Positions 17,763 to 26,717 of a stretch of 64,000 nucleotides of DNA are shown piece after piece. The notes beneath the pieces are model-generated. The model had not been told where the DNA came from and searched no databases. It saw only the letters and a list, made by a program, of their open reading frames with translations. A program made the translations under genes and the position numbers. The stretch is from Aestuariispira insulae (lineage in GTDB: Bacteria > Pseudomonadota > Alphaproteobacteria > UBA8366 > Aestuariispiraceae). The DNA lies in the NCBI RefSeq assembly GCF_003385955.1, contig NZ_QRDW01000006.1:171996-235995 (forward strand). Direction: 5' to 3'. Numbering within the stretch: the first letter of the stretch is position 1; every line of letters begins with the position of its first letter.

Positions 17763-19286
17763 ATGAGCGAAGCGCGCACCAGAAAAGGCCGAAACCGCCG
17801 CGACGGGAAATCTGTTACGGTTGCCGCCCCCTATGTTCGGCGACGGATCCCGACTTATAACCTGCTGGATGAAGAGGCGCTGCAGATCATTGAGGATAAT
17901 GCCGATACTGTGCTGCAGGAAACCGGTGTCGAATTCATGGAAGACATGGAGGTATTGGATATCTTCCGCGAGGCCGGTGCCGATGTGAAAGGCACCAGGG
18001 TCCGGTTCGAACGCGGCATGCTGCGCAAAATCATCCAGGCCAGCGCCCCCGGTCAATTCACCCTGCATGCCCGCAACCCCGCCAAATCGGTCATCATCGG
18101 CGGCGGCAACACGGTTTTTGCGCCGATCTATGGCGCGCCCTTTGTCCATGACCTGGAAAACGGCCGCCGTTATGCCACCATCGAGGATTTTCGAAACCTG
18201 GTGAAACTGATCTACCAGCTGCCTTATCTGCATATGTCCGGCGGCACCGTGTGCGAGCCAACCGACATTCCCGTACCCAAACGCCATCTGGACATGGTTT
18301 ATTCCCATATCCGCTTTTCCGACAAAGCCTTCATGGGGTCTGTCACCGAAGGCAGCCGGGCCGAGGATTCGGTGCAAATGGCCAAGATCCTGTTCGGGGA
18401 CAGTTTCGTGGAGGAAAAATGCTGTCTGGTGAATATCATCAATGTGAATTCACCACTGACCTATGATTCCACCATGCTGGCAGCGCTGAAAGTCTATGCC
18501 CGCCACGGCCAGGGCACGATCATCACACCTTTCATCCTGTCCGGGGCCATGGGCCCGGTCTCAACAGCTGGAACCCTGACCCAGATGCTGGCCGAAGCCC
18601 TGCCGGGGATCGCGCTCACCCAACTGATCCGGCCGGGTGCTCCCGTGATCCTGGGCAATTTCACCAGTTCCATGTCCATGCGTTCCGGCGCGCCCACCTT
18701 TGGCATGCCGGAACCGGCGCTGGCCCTGCTGGCGGCCGGACAACTGGCGCGAAGGCTGGGCGTGCCCTGGCGCGGCGGCGGATCGTTGACCGCCTCCAAA
18801 CTGCCCGATGCCCAGGCCCTGCAGGAGAGCTCCGATACCCTTTTCCCGGCTATGATGGGCGGCGTCAATCTGATGATGCAATCGGCCGGCTGGCTGGAAG
18901 GCGGCCTGTCGGTCGGGCTGGAAAAACTGATCCTGGATGCCGATCATCTGGGCATGATGGCACGGATGAGCGAAGGTATGGACCTTTCGGAAAATGGCCA
19001 GGCTATGGATGCGATCCGCGAAGTGGGACCGGGCAAACATTGTCTGGGTTGCGCCCATACCCAGGCCAATTTCAAGACCGCTTTCTATGATCCGGTCACC
19101 AACGATTCCAACAGTTTCGAACAATGGCAGCAGGACGGATCCCTAGATGCCGCCCAACGTGCCAACCGTATCTGGAAACGGATGCTGGAAGAATATCAGG
19201 CGCCCGACCTGGATCCTGGTATCGACGAGGTTTTATGTGCCTTCATGGCCAGACGCCGCCAGGAACTGCCGGATTCACTCGTGTAA
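17763..19286 (+). CDS. MttB-family (COG5598) methyltransferase, non-pyrrolysine type
   Basis: This 507-residue protein belongs to the trimethylamine methyltransferase superfamily. Recognisable parts are ETGVEFMEDMEVLDIFREAGADV, FTLHARNPAKSVIIGGGNTVFAPIYG, SGAMGPVSTAGTLTQMLAEAL and HCLGCAHTQANFKTAFY. The frame has no internal UAG, so it lacks pyrrolysine, like MtgB-type glycine betaine and related quaternary-amine methyltransferases. Classic partners (a corrinoid protein and its methyl acceptor enzyme) are absent nearby. ATG 17763 was chosen; TTG 17748 is also in frame. The first gene of a three-gene operon with an enolase-superfamily protein and a flavoprotein. Substrate unknown. Confidence 0.88.
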   Translation: MSEARTRKGRNRRDGKSVTVAAPYVRRRIPTYNLLDEEALQIIEDNADTVLQETGVEFMEDMEVLDIFREAGADVKGTRVRFERGMLRKIIQASAPGQFTLHARNPAKSVIIGGGNTVFAPIYGAPFVHDLENGRRYATIEDFRNLVKLIYQLPYLHMSGGTVCEPTDIPVPKRHLDMVYSHIRFSDKAFMGSVTEGSRAEDSVQMAKILFGDSFVEEKCCLVNIINVNSPLTYDSTMLAALKVYARHGQGTIITPFILSGAMGPVSTAGTLTQMLAEALPGIALTQLIRPGAPVILGNFTSSMSMRSGAPTFGMPEPALALLAAGQLARRLGVPWRGGGSLTASKLPDAQALQESSDTLFPAMMGGVNLMMQSAGWLEGGLSVGLEKLILDADHLGMMARMSEGMDLSENGQAMDAIREVGPGKHCLGCAHTQANFKTAFYDPVTNDSNSFEQWQQDGSLDAAQRANRIWKRMLEEYQAPDLDPGIDEVLCAFMARRRQELPDSLV

Positions 19287-19305
19287 AAAGAAGGGGGATA
19301 GTGCC

Positions 19306-20490
19306 ATGAAGATCACCGCCACCAAGGCGACACCCGTCAATATGCCGTTGGAGATCCCTTTCTGGTGGACGGCCGGATATTACCCGGGAACGTCAAAAAC
19401 CATTATTGAGGTGGAAACCGACCAAGGCATTATCGGTCTGGGCGAAGCGCCCTCCGTGGATGTGGTGGAGACCATCCGCGCCATGGGCGAGGTTTTGGTT
19501 GGCATGGACCCGATCGAGATCGCCGCCTGCGAGAAAAAATGCGTGCCTGCCTGGCAGATCGTTCAAAACACCGATGATTCATCCGTCGTGAAAGCCTTTG
19601 GCGGGATCGAGATCGCGCTTTGGGACATCCGGGGCAAGGCCTGGGACCAGCCCCTCTATAAGCTGCTGGGGGGTGCGGTCCGCAAGGAAATTCCCTTCAC
19701 CGAATATTTCGCTTTCCGCCCTGAAATTGACGGCAAGGGCGGTGAAAATTCCCCGCAGGCGGTAGCCGATTATTGCCAGCAGATGGCCGAGGATCATGGC
19801 TCCAGCTTTTTTGAGGGCAAACTGATCTTAGGGGACCCGGAGTTGGAGATCGATACAGTCAAAGCCATCCGGGAGAGGCTGGGCAAATCCGCCATGATCC
19901 GGCTGGATTCCAATATGCAATGGTCGCTTTCGACCGCCCGCCATATCCTGCGCGAAATCGCCCCCTATAGCATCCGCAATTATGAGGACCCGGTCGCCAC
20001 CTTCGAGGAAATGGCCCAACTGCGCCAACATTCATCGATCCCCTTTTCCACCCATATGCCGGATATCCGGCGGATCGTCGCCCTTGGCGGCGTGCCGGAT
20101 AACATCGTGACCAATTTCGCGGTTCTGGGCGGGATCGGACGGGCGCAGCGCTTTATCGGGGCCTGCGAGGCCATGGGGATCGGCTTTTGGTGTTATAGCG
20201 GGGATACCGGCATCTGCACCGCGGCCTATCTGCATATGGTCGCCGCCACTCAATGGATGCATGAACCCAGCCAGTCTTTGTTCCGTTGGCAGTATATCGA
20301 CGTGATTGAAGGCGGCCCGTTCCGGCAGACCGGCAATGTGATCCCGGTGCCGGAAGGCCCCGGCCTCGGTGTTACACTGGACCGGGAAACCCTGGCACGG
20401 ATGCATGCGGATATTTGTGACAACGGCCCGGTGGATCATTTCCATGATCCGGCAAGGCCGGGGCAATTCAGACGATTGCCCCTGAACTGA
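19306..20490 (+). CDS. Mandelate racemase/muconate lactonizing enzyme-family protein (enolase superfamily)
   Basis: This 394-residue protein has an N-terminal capping domain and a C-terminal barrel. Metal ligands look like Asp201 (LDSN), Glu227 (NYEDP) and Asp253 (THMPD), with the usual spacing of about 25 residues. A single Lys172 occurs in FFEGKLILG rather than a KxK pair. No HxD dyad is obvious; the late barrel segment is FWCYSGDTGICTAAYLHM. It resembles the glucarate-dehydratase-like side of the family, but the reaction cannot be assigned. ATG 19306 follows AAGAAGGGGG; the longer upstream frame overlaps the methyltransferase and is rejected. Its operon place suggests it acts on the same N-methylated substrate or a product. 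Confidence 0.87.
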   Translation: MKITATKATPVNMPLEIPFWWTAGYYPGTSKTIIEVETDQGIIGLGEAPSVDVVETIRAMGEVLVGMDPIEIAACEKKCVPAWQIVQNTDDSSVVKAFGGIEIALWDIRGKAWDQPLYKLLGGAVRKEIPFTEYFAFRPEIDGKGGENSPQAVADYCQQMAEDHGSSFFEGKLILGDPELEIDTVKAIRERLGKSAMIRLDSNMQWSLSTARHILREIAPYSIRNYEDPVATFEEMAQLRQHSSIPFSTHMPDIRRIVALGGVPDNIVTNFAVLGGIGRAQRFIGACEAMGIGFWCYSGDTGICTAAYLHMVAATQWMHEPSQSLFRWQYIDVIEGGPFRQTGNVIPVPEGPGLGVTLDRETLARMHADICDNGPVDHFHDPARPGQFRRLPLN

Positions 20491-20574
20491 TTTGCAACAA
20501 AAGCTGCCGGAAAAAGAACAAGGACCCGGCAATTGCGACATTTAAACTGAAGAAAATCTCCGGGAGTGAAAATT

Positions 20575-22989
20575 ATGGAAACCCATGCAAAAGTGGTGAT
20601 CATCGGCGGCGGTGTCGTTGGCTGCTCAATCCTCTATCATCTGGCAAAGTTCGGCTGGAAGGATGTGATCCTGCTGGAACGCTCGGAACTGACCTCCGGA
20701 TCCAGCTGGCATGCGGCCGGCCAGATCCACACCATCAGCTCGGACCCGAATATCTCCCGCCTGCAAAGCTATACCATTAATCTCTACAAGGAAATTGAGG
20801 AGCTGTCCGGCCAGTCGGTCGGCCTGCATACCACCGGCGGTTTTTATCTGGCCTCGACCCCGGAGCGGCTTGATTACCTGAAGCGCGAACGCTCAAAGGC
20901 GCGCTATATGGGCCTGGACCAGGAATTTATCGACCTGAAAGAGGTCGCCGAGATGCATCCCCTGATCGACCCCAAACATTATCTCGGCGCACTTTATGAC
21001 CCGATTGACGGTCATGTGGACCCAAGCGGGGTGACCTATGCCTATGCCAAATCCGCCAAACATTATGGCGCGAAATATTACCGCAACACGCCGGTGATCG
21101 AGACCAATCAGCGTGCCGACGGCAGCTGGGATGTGGTCACGCCCAACGGTACCATCAATGCGGAGATCATCGTGAATGCCGGCGGCCTTTGGGCGCGCGA
21201 GGTCGGCCATCTGGCAGGAATCGATCTTCCGGTCCAACCGATGGAGCATCACTACCTGATCACCGAGACCATCCCCGAGATCGAGGCGGAAAACCGCTGG
21301 CTGCCCTGCGGTATCGATTACGAGGCCAATATCTATTTTCGGCAGGAACATCAAGGCCTGCTGCTTGGCACCTACGAGCCCAAATCCACGCCCTGGAAGG
21401 TGGAGGGCACACCATGGGATTTCGGCCATGAACTGCTGCCGCCGGATCTTGACCGCATCTCCGAACGACTGGAGCTGGCGTTTGAACGCATCCCGCCCCT
21501 GGGCGAGGCCGGGATCAAAACAGTGGTCAACGGCCCCTTCACTTTCGGCCCCGATGGCAACCCGATGATCGGCCCAGTGCCCGGCATGAAAAACTATTGG
21601 GCCGCGGTTGGCGTGATGGCCGGTTTCTGCCAGGGCGGCGGGGTTGGTCTTTGCATGGCAGAATGGATGATCGAAGGCGAACCTTCCATCGATGTCTGGG
21701 CCATGGATATCGCGCGCTTTGGCGAATTTGCCACCAGGGAATACGGCACCATCAAATCGGCGGAAAATTATTCCAGGCGATTTTTGCTGACCTATCCGAA
21801 CGAGACTCTCCCCGAAGGCCGCTGCCAGAAAACCACCGCGCTTTATGACCGACTGAAAGCACGCGGTGCCGTCATGGGTGATGGGTTCGGCCTGGAAAAT
21901 GCTCTGTGGTTTGCAAATTCGCCGGAAGAGGCCCATGAGGAGCCCACCTTCCACCGCTCCAATGCCTTTGACCATGTGGCCAAAGAAGTGAAGGCGGTTC
22001 GTGAAGATGTTGGCGCGATTGAGATCGCCAATTTCGCCAAGCATGAATTCAAAGGCCCAGGCGCCAGATCTTTCCTGAACCGTCTTCTTGCCGCCAAACT
22101 GCCGAAACCGGGCCGCCTCACCCTGACGCCCATGCTCACGCCAAAAGGCAAGCTTTATGGTGATCTGACGGTAGCCTGCTTAACGGAAGATCATTTCATC
22201 CTGTTTGGATCCGGCGGGGCGCAGGAAATGCACCGCCGCTGGTTCGAGAGGCATCTGCCGGATGAAGGAGTTGCCTACCGCAATCGTTCCGATGCGTTTC
22301 ACGGGCTGGCGCTGTCCGGCCCCAAGGCCCGGAAACTTTTGCAGCGGATCTGCCGGGATGATGTCAGCGCGGAGGCGTTTAAATTCCGTGATATCCGGCA
22401 AACCACCGTCGGCAATGTCCCTGCCATCCTAGCCAGAGTCAGCTTTTCGGGCGAGTTGGGTTACGAGATTTATGTCGCCCCGCAATATCTTCTAAAACTG
22501 TTTGAACAAGTGGAGGAGGCCGGTTCCGATCTTGGCCTCACCCTCTATGGCGCGCGGGCATTGATGTCCATGCGGCTGGAAAAAAACTGGGGTATTTGGA
22601 CATTGGATTTCCGGCCCGATTTCACCGCAGCGGAATCCGGCCTGGATGCCTTCATCAACTGGGACAAGGGAGATTTCATCGGCCGTGAAGCCGCCTTGAA
22701 AGAAAAAGAGACCGGTCCGAAACAAAAGCTCATCACTCTGGTAATCGATACCGATGACATTGATGTCTCCAATGACGAGGCAATTTTTTATGAAGGGCAA
22801 TGCGTCGGTTATGTCAGTTCCGGCGGTTACGCCCACCATATTGGCGCGAGCGTCGCCATGGGCTATGTGCCAAGCAATCTGGCCGACAAACCAGACGGGT
22901 TTGCGGTTGAGATCTTGGGAGAATTGAAACCGGCACGGCTGCAAAAGGAACCGCTCTATGATCCAATGGGCAGCCGCATGCGCGGATGA
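20575..22989 (+). CDS. Dimethylglycine/sarcosine dehydrogenase-family flavoprotein
   Basis: This 804-residue protein has the full domain order of the DMGDH/SarDH family. First comes an N-terminal FAD-binding DAO domain (GGGVVGCSILYHLAK; SGSSWHAAG, whose His46 matches the covalent flavin His). An FAO_M linker lies around 370-430. GcvT-like folate-binding domains follow (about 430-790, with TLYGARALMSMRLEKNWGIW and GDFIGREAALKEK). The reaction is oxidative N-demethylation, with formaldehyde equivalents captured on tetrahydrofolate. ATG 20575 follows CGGGAG at eight bases; GTG 20566 is also in frame. Ends the operon before a terminator. Confidence 0.92.
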   Translation: METHAKVVIIGGGVVGCSILYHLAKFGWKDVILLERSELTSGSSWHAAGQIHTISSDPNISRLQSYTINLYKEIEELSGQSVGLHTTGGFYLASTPERLDYLKRERSKARYMGLDQEFIDLKEVAEMHPLIDPKHYLGALYDPIDGHVDPSGVTYAYAKSAKHYGAKYYRNTPVIETNQRADGSWDVVTPNGTINAEIIVNAGGLWAREVGHLAGIDLPVQPMEHHYLITETIPEIEAENRWLPCGIDYEANIYFRQEHQGLLLGTYEPKSTPWKVEGTPWDFGHELLPPDLDRISERLELAFERIPPLGEAGIKTVVNGPFTFGPDGNPMIGPVPGMKNYWAAVGVMAGFCQGGGVGLCMAEWMIEGEPSIDVWAMDIARFGEFATREYGTIKSAENYSRRFLLTYPNETLPEGRCQKTTALYDRLKARGAVMGDGFGLENALWFANSPEEAHEEPTFHRSNAFDHVAKEVKAVREDVGAIEIANFAKHEFKGPGARSFLNRLLAAKLPKPGRLTLTPMLTPKGKLYGDLTVACLTEDHFILFGSGGAQEMHRRWFERHLPDEGVAYRNRSDAFHGLALSGPKARKLLQRICRDDVSAEAFKFRDIRQTTVGNVPAILARVSFSGELGYEIYVAPQYLLKLFEQVEEAGSDLGLTLYGARALMSMRLEKNWGIWTLDFRPDFTAAESGLDAFINWDKGDFIGREAALKEKETGPKQKLITLVIDTDDIDVSNDEAIFYEGQCVGYVSSGGYAHHIGASVAMGYVPSNLADKPDGFAVEILGELKPARLQKEPLYDPMGSRMRG

Positions 22990-23010
22990 GTCTCAATCTG
23001 CCCGGAAAAC

Positions 23011-23034
23011 CGGTGTCGGCAGGCACCGTTTTTT
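23011..23034 (+). terminator. Terminator of methyltransferase/enolase/flavoprotein operon
   Basis: The stem CGGTGTC pairs with GGCACCG around a GGCA tetraloop (23011-23028) and is followed by six T residues. It separates the catabolic operon from the peptide-type transporter genes. Confidence 0.85.
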
Positions 23035-23179
23035 CCCCGGCATAACGATTAAATATCCGCTGTTTCCCATGGGGAGGAAAGGTTGAGCCCACTTCATCGC
23101 GCCTTGGTGACTTGATCCGGGGCGGTGTTCTGCGCCATCCTCCATTCAACCGTAATTTTCACCACGCCCGAGGAACCTT

Positions 23180-24835
23180 ATGCGCTGGATCCAGCTGACC
23201 TGCCTTTTGCTTACCTTCATTATCAGCGGCACGGCATGGGCCGAAAACAAACGTTTGGTGATCGGCATCAGCCAATATCCCGGCAGTTTGCACCCGGCCT
23301 ATGATTCCATGATGGCAAAGAGCTATATCCTGGGCATGACCCGACGCCCGATTAGTGTTTATGACGCGAATTGGGAAGATGTCTGCCTGCTTTGCACCGA
23401 ACTGCCGGATTTCGACAAGGGCACGGCAAAATATGTGGTCACCGAAAGTGGCAAAGAGGGCATCGCCGTTACCTACAGCCTGGATCCGAAAGCCGTCTGG
23501 GGCGACGGCACACCTATCACCACCCGGGACGTGATGTTTACCTGGGAAGTGGGTGCCAACCCGGAATCGGGGATCGACAATTTCGAGTTTTACCGCCGGA
23601 TCGAAAAGATTGAGGTGATCGACGACAAGACCTTTACCTTGGTTATGAACCGACGCAGTTGCGATTATCAGGGAATACCCGGCTTCACCCTGTTGCCGTC
23701 CCATGTGGACCGGCCTTATTCAGACGATCCGCGCGAATATCAAAATCGCACACTTTATGAAAAAGACCCGACCAACCCCGCCCTTTGGTATGGCCCCTAT
23801 CGGGTTAGCAATGTTCAAAATGGGCAGTCAATCACACTGGTGCGCAATGAACGCTGGTGGGGCAAAAAACCCTGGTTCGATGAGATTGAGATCCGCGCCA
23901 TTGAAAATACCGCCGCCCTGACCGCCAATCTGTTGAGCGGAGACATTGATATGATTGCCGGAGAGTCGGGCCTAACCACGGACCAGGCCCTGGCGTTTGA
24001 ACGCCGCCACGGCGATGATTTCCAGTTCATCTACAAACAAGGGTTGGTATACGAACATATCGATCTGATGCTGGAAAACCCCATCCTGGCGGATGTGCGG
24101 GTGCGCCGCGCCCTGCTGCAAGGCATTGACCGCGATGCCATCAGCCAGCAGCTATTTGCCGGAAAACAACCGGTTGCCCATGGTTCTGTCAATCCGCTCG
24201 ATTCCGTCTATAACCCTGACGCGCCGCGATATGACTTTGACCCCGAAGCCGCCAGCCGCCTGTTGGAAGAGGCCGGATGGACCCTGGCTTCGGACGGTGT
24301 CCGACGGAATGCAGAAGGTGAAAAGCTGCAATTGGAATTGATGACCACCGCGGGCAACAAGACCCGTGAGCTGGTTGAACAGGTGCTGCAATCCCAATGG
24401 AAGAAAATCGGCGTTGACGTGCGGATCCGCAATGAACCCGCCCGGGTTTTCTTCGGTGAAACCGTCTCCAAGCGCAAATTCACCGGCATGGCCATGTTCG
24501 CCTGGTTTTCCTCGCCCAAGCATATTCCGCTAACCACATTGAAATCCGATCAGATCCCCAACGAGGAAAATAATTGGGCCGGCCAGAATTACACCGGATA
24601 TGCCAAGCCGGAGATGGATCAATTAATCGAGGATATGGATCTGAAATGTGAGGCGGATCAGAACCAGGCCGCCTGGGACAGAATGCAGGAGCTATATGCA
24701 ACAGACCTGCCGGTCTTGCCGCTCTATTACCGGGCGAACCCTTACATCCTGCCAAAGGACCTGAAAGGACTGGTTCCGACCGGCCACCAATATCCCAGCA
24801 CGCTATGGGTTGAAAACTGGCATAGGGCGCCCTGA
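23180..24835 (+). CDS. Peptide/nickel-type ABC transporter substrate-binding protein (SBP_bac_5)
   Basis: This 551-residue periplasmic protein has a signal peptide ending at ISGTAWA (about residue 21). It has the family-5 solute-binding architecture: DPKAVWGDGTPITTRDVMFTWE, a two-lobe core, and RVRRALLQGIDRDAISQQLFAGKQPVAHGSVNP. Its length is typical of DppA/OppA relatives. The stop overlaps the next ATG by one base. It probably binds a peptide or other larger solute. A link to the upstream methylamine operon is only positional. Confidence 0.92.
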   Translation: MRWIQLTCLLLTFIISGTAWAENKRLVIGISQYPGSLHPAYDSMMAKSYILGMTRRPISVYDANWEDVCLLCTELPDFDKGTAKYVVTESGKEGIAVTYSLDPKAVWGDGTPITTRDVMFTWEVGANPESGIDNFEFYRRIEKIEVIDDKTFTLVMNRRSCDYQGIPGFTLLPSHVDRPYSDDPREYQNRTLYEKDPTNPALWYGPYRVSNVQNGQSITLVRNERWWGKKPWFDEIEIRAIENTAALTANLLSGDIDMIAGESGLTTDQALAFERRHGDDFQFIYKQGLVYEHIDLMLENPILADVRVRRALLQGIDRDAISQQLFAGKQPVAHGSVNPLDSVYNPDAPRYDFDPEAASRLLEEAGWTLASDGVRRNAEGEKLQLELMTTAGNKTRELVEQVLQSQWKKIGVDVRIRNEPARVFFGETVSKRKFTGMAMFAWFSSPKHIPLTTLKSDQIPNEENNWAGQNYTGYAKPEMDQLIEDMDLKCEADQNQAAWDRMQELYATDLPVLPLYYRANPYILPKDLKGLVPTGHQYPSTLWVENWHRAP

Positions 24836-25803
24836 TGGCGGCTTTTCTGGCCCGGCGGCTGGCGCAGTCCGGCCTCATCCTGTTCATTGTGATCTTTCTG
24901 ACCTATTGGCTGATGGGATTGATGCCGGGTGACCCTATCGATCTGATGGTGCAATCCAATCCGGACCTGACACCCGCGGACGCGGCCCGCCTGAAAGCCC
25001 TCTATGGGCTTGATCAGCCGATCATAACCCGGTTTTGGAACTGGCTCACCCAGGCTTTGCAAGGGGATTTTGGCTATTCCAGGCTGTTCGGCCAGCCGGT
25101 CTGGGAGGTCTTATGGCCGCGGTTGGTAAACACGCTGATCCTGATGCTGCCGGTGGTCCTGCTATCCATCGTCATCGCGGTTCCGCTGGGCCTGCTGGCT
25201 GCCCGGAAGGCCTATGGATGGTTTGACTATACCGTCAATCTTGCCAGTTTTGCCGGCATCTCCGTGCCGCCCTTCTGGTTTGCCATCCTGATGATCATCG
25301 GCTTTGCCGTGACCCTGAACTGGCTGCCGGCCAGCGCGGCCCCTCCGGGCGATGCCGGGCTGATGGACCATCTGCGTCATTTGATTTTACCGGTGGCCAC
25401 CCTCACCATCCTGAATGTTGGCACCTATCTGCGATTCATGCGCGCCGCCAGCTTGCAGACCCTGCGCCAGGATTATGTAAGGACCGCCCTGGCCAAAGGA
25501 GTTAGTGAAACACGACTACTCACCCATCATGTGCTGCGCAATGCGCTATTGCCACTGGTGACTATCATAGCCCTCAGTTTTGGATCGCTCTTTTCCGGCA
25601 CCTTGATCATAGAAACGATCTTTGCCTGGCCGGGCATGGGTAAGACAATTTATGATTCCGTTCTGGGCAACGATTACAATCTGGCCATGGTTGGTTTCCT
25701 GCTGGCCACCGCCACCACGCTGCTGGGCAATATCCTCGCCGATCTTTGTTATGGCCTGCTTGATCCGCGCATCGAGCTGGAGGAGGTGAAACTTGGCGGT
25801 TGA
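24835..25803 (+). CDS. Peptide ABC transporter permease (DppB/OppB type)
   Basis: This 322-residue inner-membrane permease has the DppB N-terminal pattern GLMPGDPIDLMVQSNPDLTP. The EAA loop is DYVRTALAKGVSETRLLTHHVLRNALLPLVT, and ETIFAWPGMGKTIYDSVLGNDY lies near the C-terminus. It starts one base into the stop of the binding-protein gene. Its 3' end overlaps the next permease by 11 bases, so the three genes are translationally coupled. Confidence 0.93.
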   Translation: MAAFLARRLAQSGLILFIVIFLTYWLMGLMPGDPIDLMVQSNPDLTPADAARLKALYGLDQPIITRFWNWLTQALQGDFGYSRLFGQPVWEVLWPRLVNTLILMLPVVLLSIVIAVPLGLLAARKAYGWFDYTVNLASFAGISVPPFWFAILMIIGFAVTLNWLPASAAPPGDAGLMDHLRHLILPVATLTILNVGTYLRFMRAASLQTLRQDYVRTALAKGVSETRLLTHHVLRNALLPLVTIIALSFGSLFSGTLIIETIFAWPGMGKTIYDSVLGNDYNLAMVGFLLATATTLLGNILADLCYGLLDPRIELEEVKLGG

Positions 25804-26710
25804 ATATTCCAATCCCGGCCTTCCCACGCATGATGGTTTTTGGCGGCAGTTTGCCAGGCACCGGTTGGCCCTGCTGGCGCTGGCCCTGGTGGTCCTGCTG
25901 GCCTTGCTCGCGCTATTCGCCCCGGCCCTGGAAATGTTGCTGGGGCTTGATGCCGGTGCGGCGGACCTGTTCAACCGCCTGGCCCCGCCCAGTGCCGATC
26001 ACTGGCTGGGCACCGATGAAGCCGGGCGTGACGTTTTCCTGCGCCTGTTATATGGCGGCCGGGTTTCCCTGATGGTCGGGATCATTGCGGCATTACTGGC
26101 GGCTCTGTTGGGGACCATGATTGGTCTGATAGCCGGCTATTTCGGCGGTTGGCCCGATGGTTTTTTGATGCGCGCGACCGATGCGGTGATCGCGCTGCCC
26201 CTGCTGCCCCTCTTGATCGTGCTGGCGGCGGTTGATCCCCAAAAGCTGGGCCTGCCCGACAGCATCGCCCAATCGGAACTTTTCAGCCTCTATCGCATCA
26301 TCCTGATCATCAGCCTTGTTGGCTGGACCACGGTGGCCCGACTGGTCCGGGCCGAGACCCTGAGCCTGCGCCGCCGGGAATTTGTTATTGCCGCCAGGGC
26401 GCAGGGACTGGGCAGCCCTGCCATTTTGTGCCGCCATATCCTTCCCAATGTGGCATCACCTATCGTGGTGGCCACCACTTTGACCATCGGCAATGTGATC
26501 CTGCTGGAATCCGTGCTGAGCTTCCTGGCACTCGGCATCCAGCCACCCACCGCCAGCTGGGGCAATATGCTTAATAATGTCCAGGATTATCTATGGGATG
26601 CGCCCATGCTGGCAGTCTGGCCCGGCCTGATGATTTTCGTCACCGTGATTGCCTTCAATTTCCTGGGAGACGGCCTTCAAGATGCGCTGGACCCCAGGGC
26701 CAGGCGCTGA
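25793..26710 (+). CDS. Peptide ABC transporter permease (DppC/OppC type), TTG start
   Basis: This 305-residue permease has GTDEAGRDVFLRLLYGGRVSL and the EAA region REFVIAARAQGLGSPAILCRHILPN, typical of DppC/OppC. TTG at 25793 is the start, supported by GGAGGTG a few bases upstream inside the preceding gene. It forms a heterodimer with the DppB-like permease. No DppD/DppF ATPase gene follows; the next gene is on the opposite strand. ATPases must be supplied from elsewhere if the importer works. Confidence 0.92.
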   Translation: MAVEYSNPGLPTHDGFWRQFARHRLALLALALVVLLALLALFAPALEMLLGLDAGAADLFNRLAPPSADHWLGTDEAGRDVFLRLLYGGRVSLMVGIIAALLAALLGTMIGLIAGYFGGWPDGFLMRATDAVIALPLLPLLIVLAAVDPQKLGLPDSIAQSELFSLYRIILIISLVGWTTVARLVRAETLSLRRREFVIAARAQGLGSPAILCRHILPNVASPIVVATTLTIGNVILLESVLSFLALGIQPPTASWGNMLNNVQDYLWDAPMLAVWPGLMIFVTVIAFNFLGDGLQDALDPRARR

Positions 26711-26717
26711 GCCCCCT

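Noticed and set aside
17763..19286. Pyrrolysine-containing trimethylamine methyltransferase
   Set aside because: The frame has no in-frame UAG and no pyl genes are present in the window.
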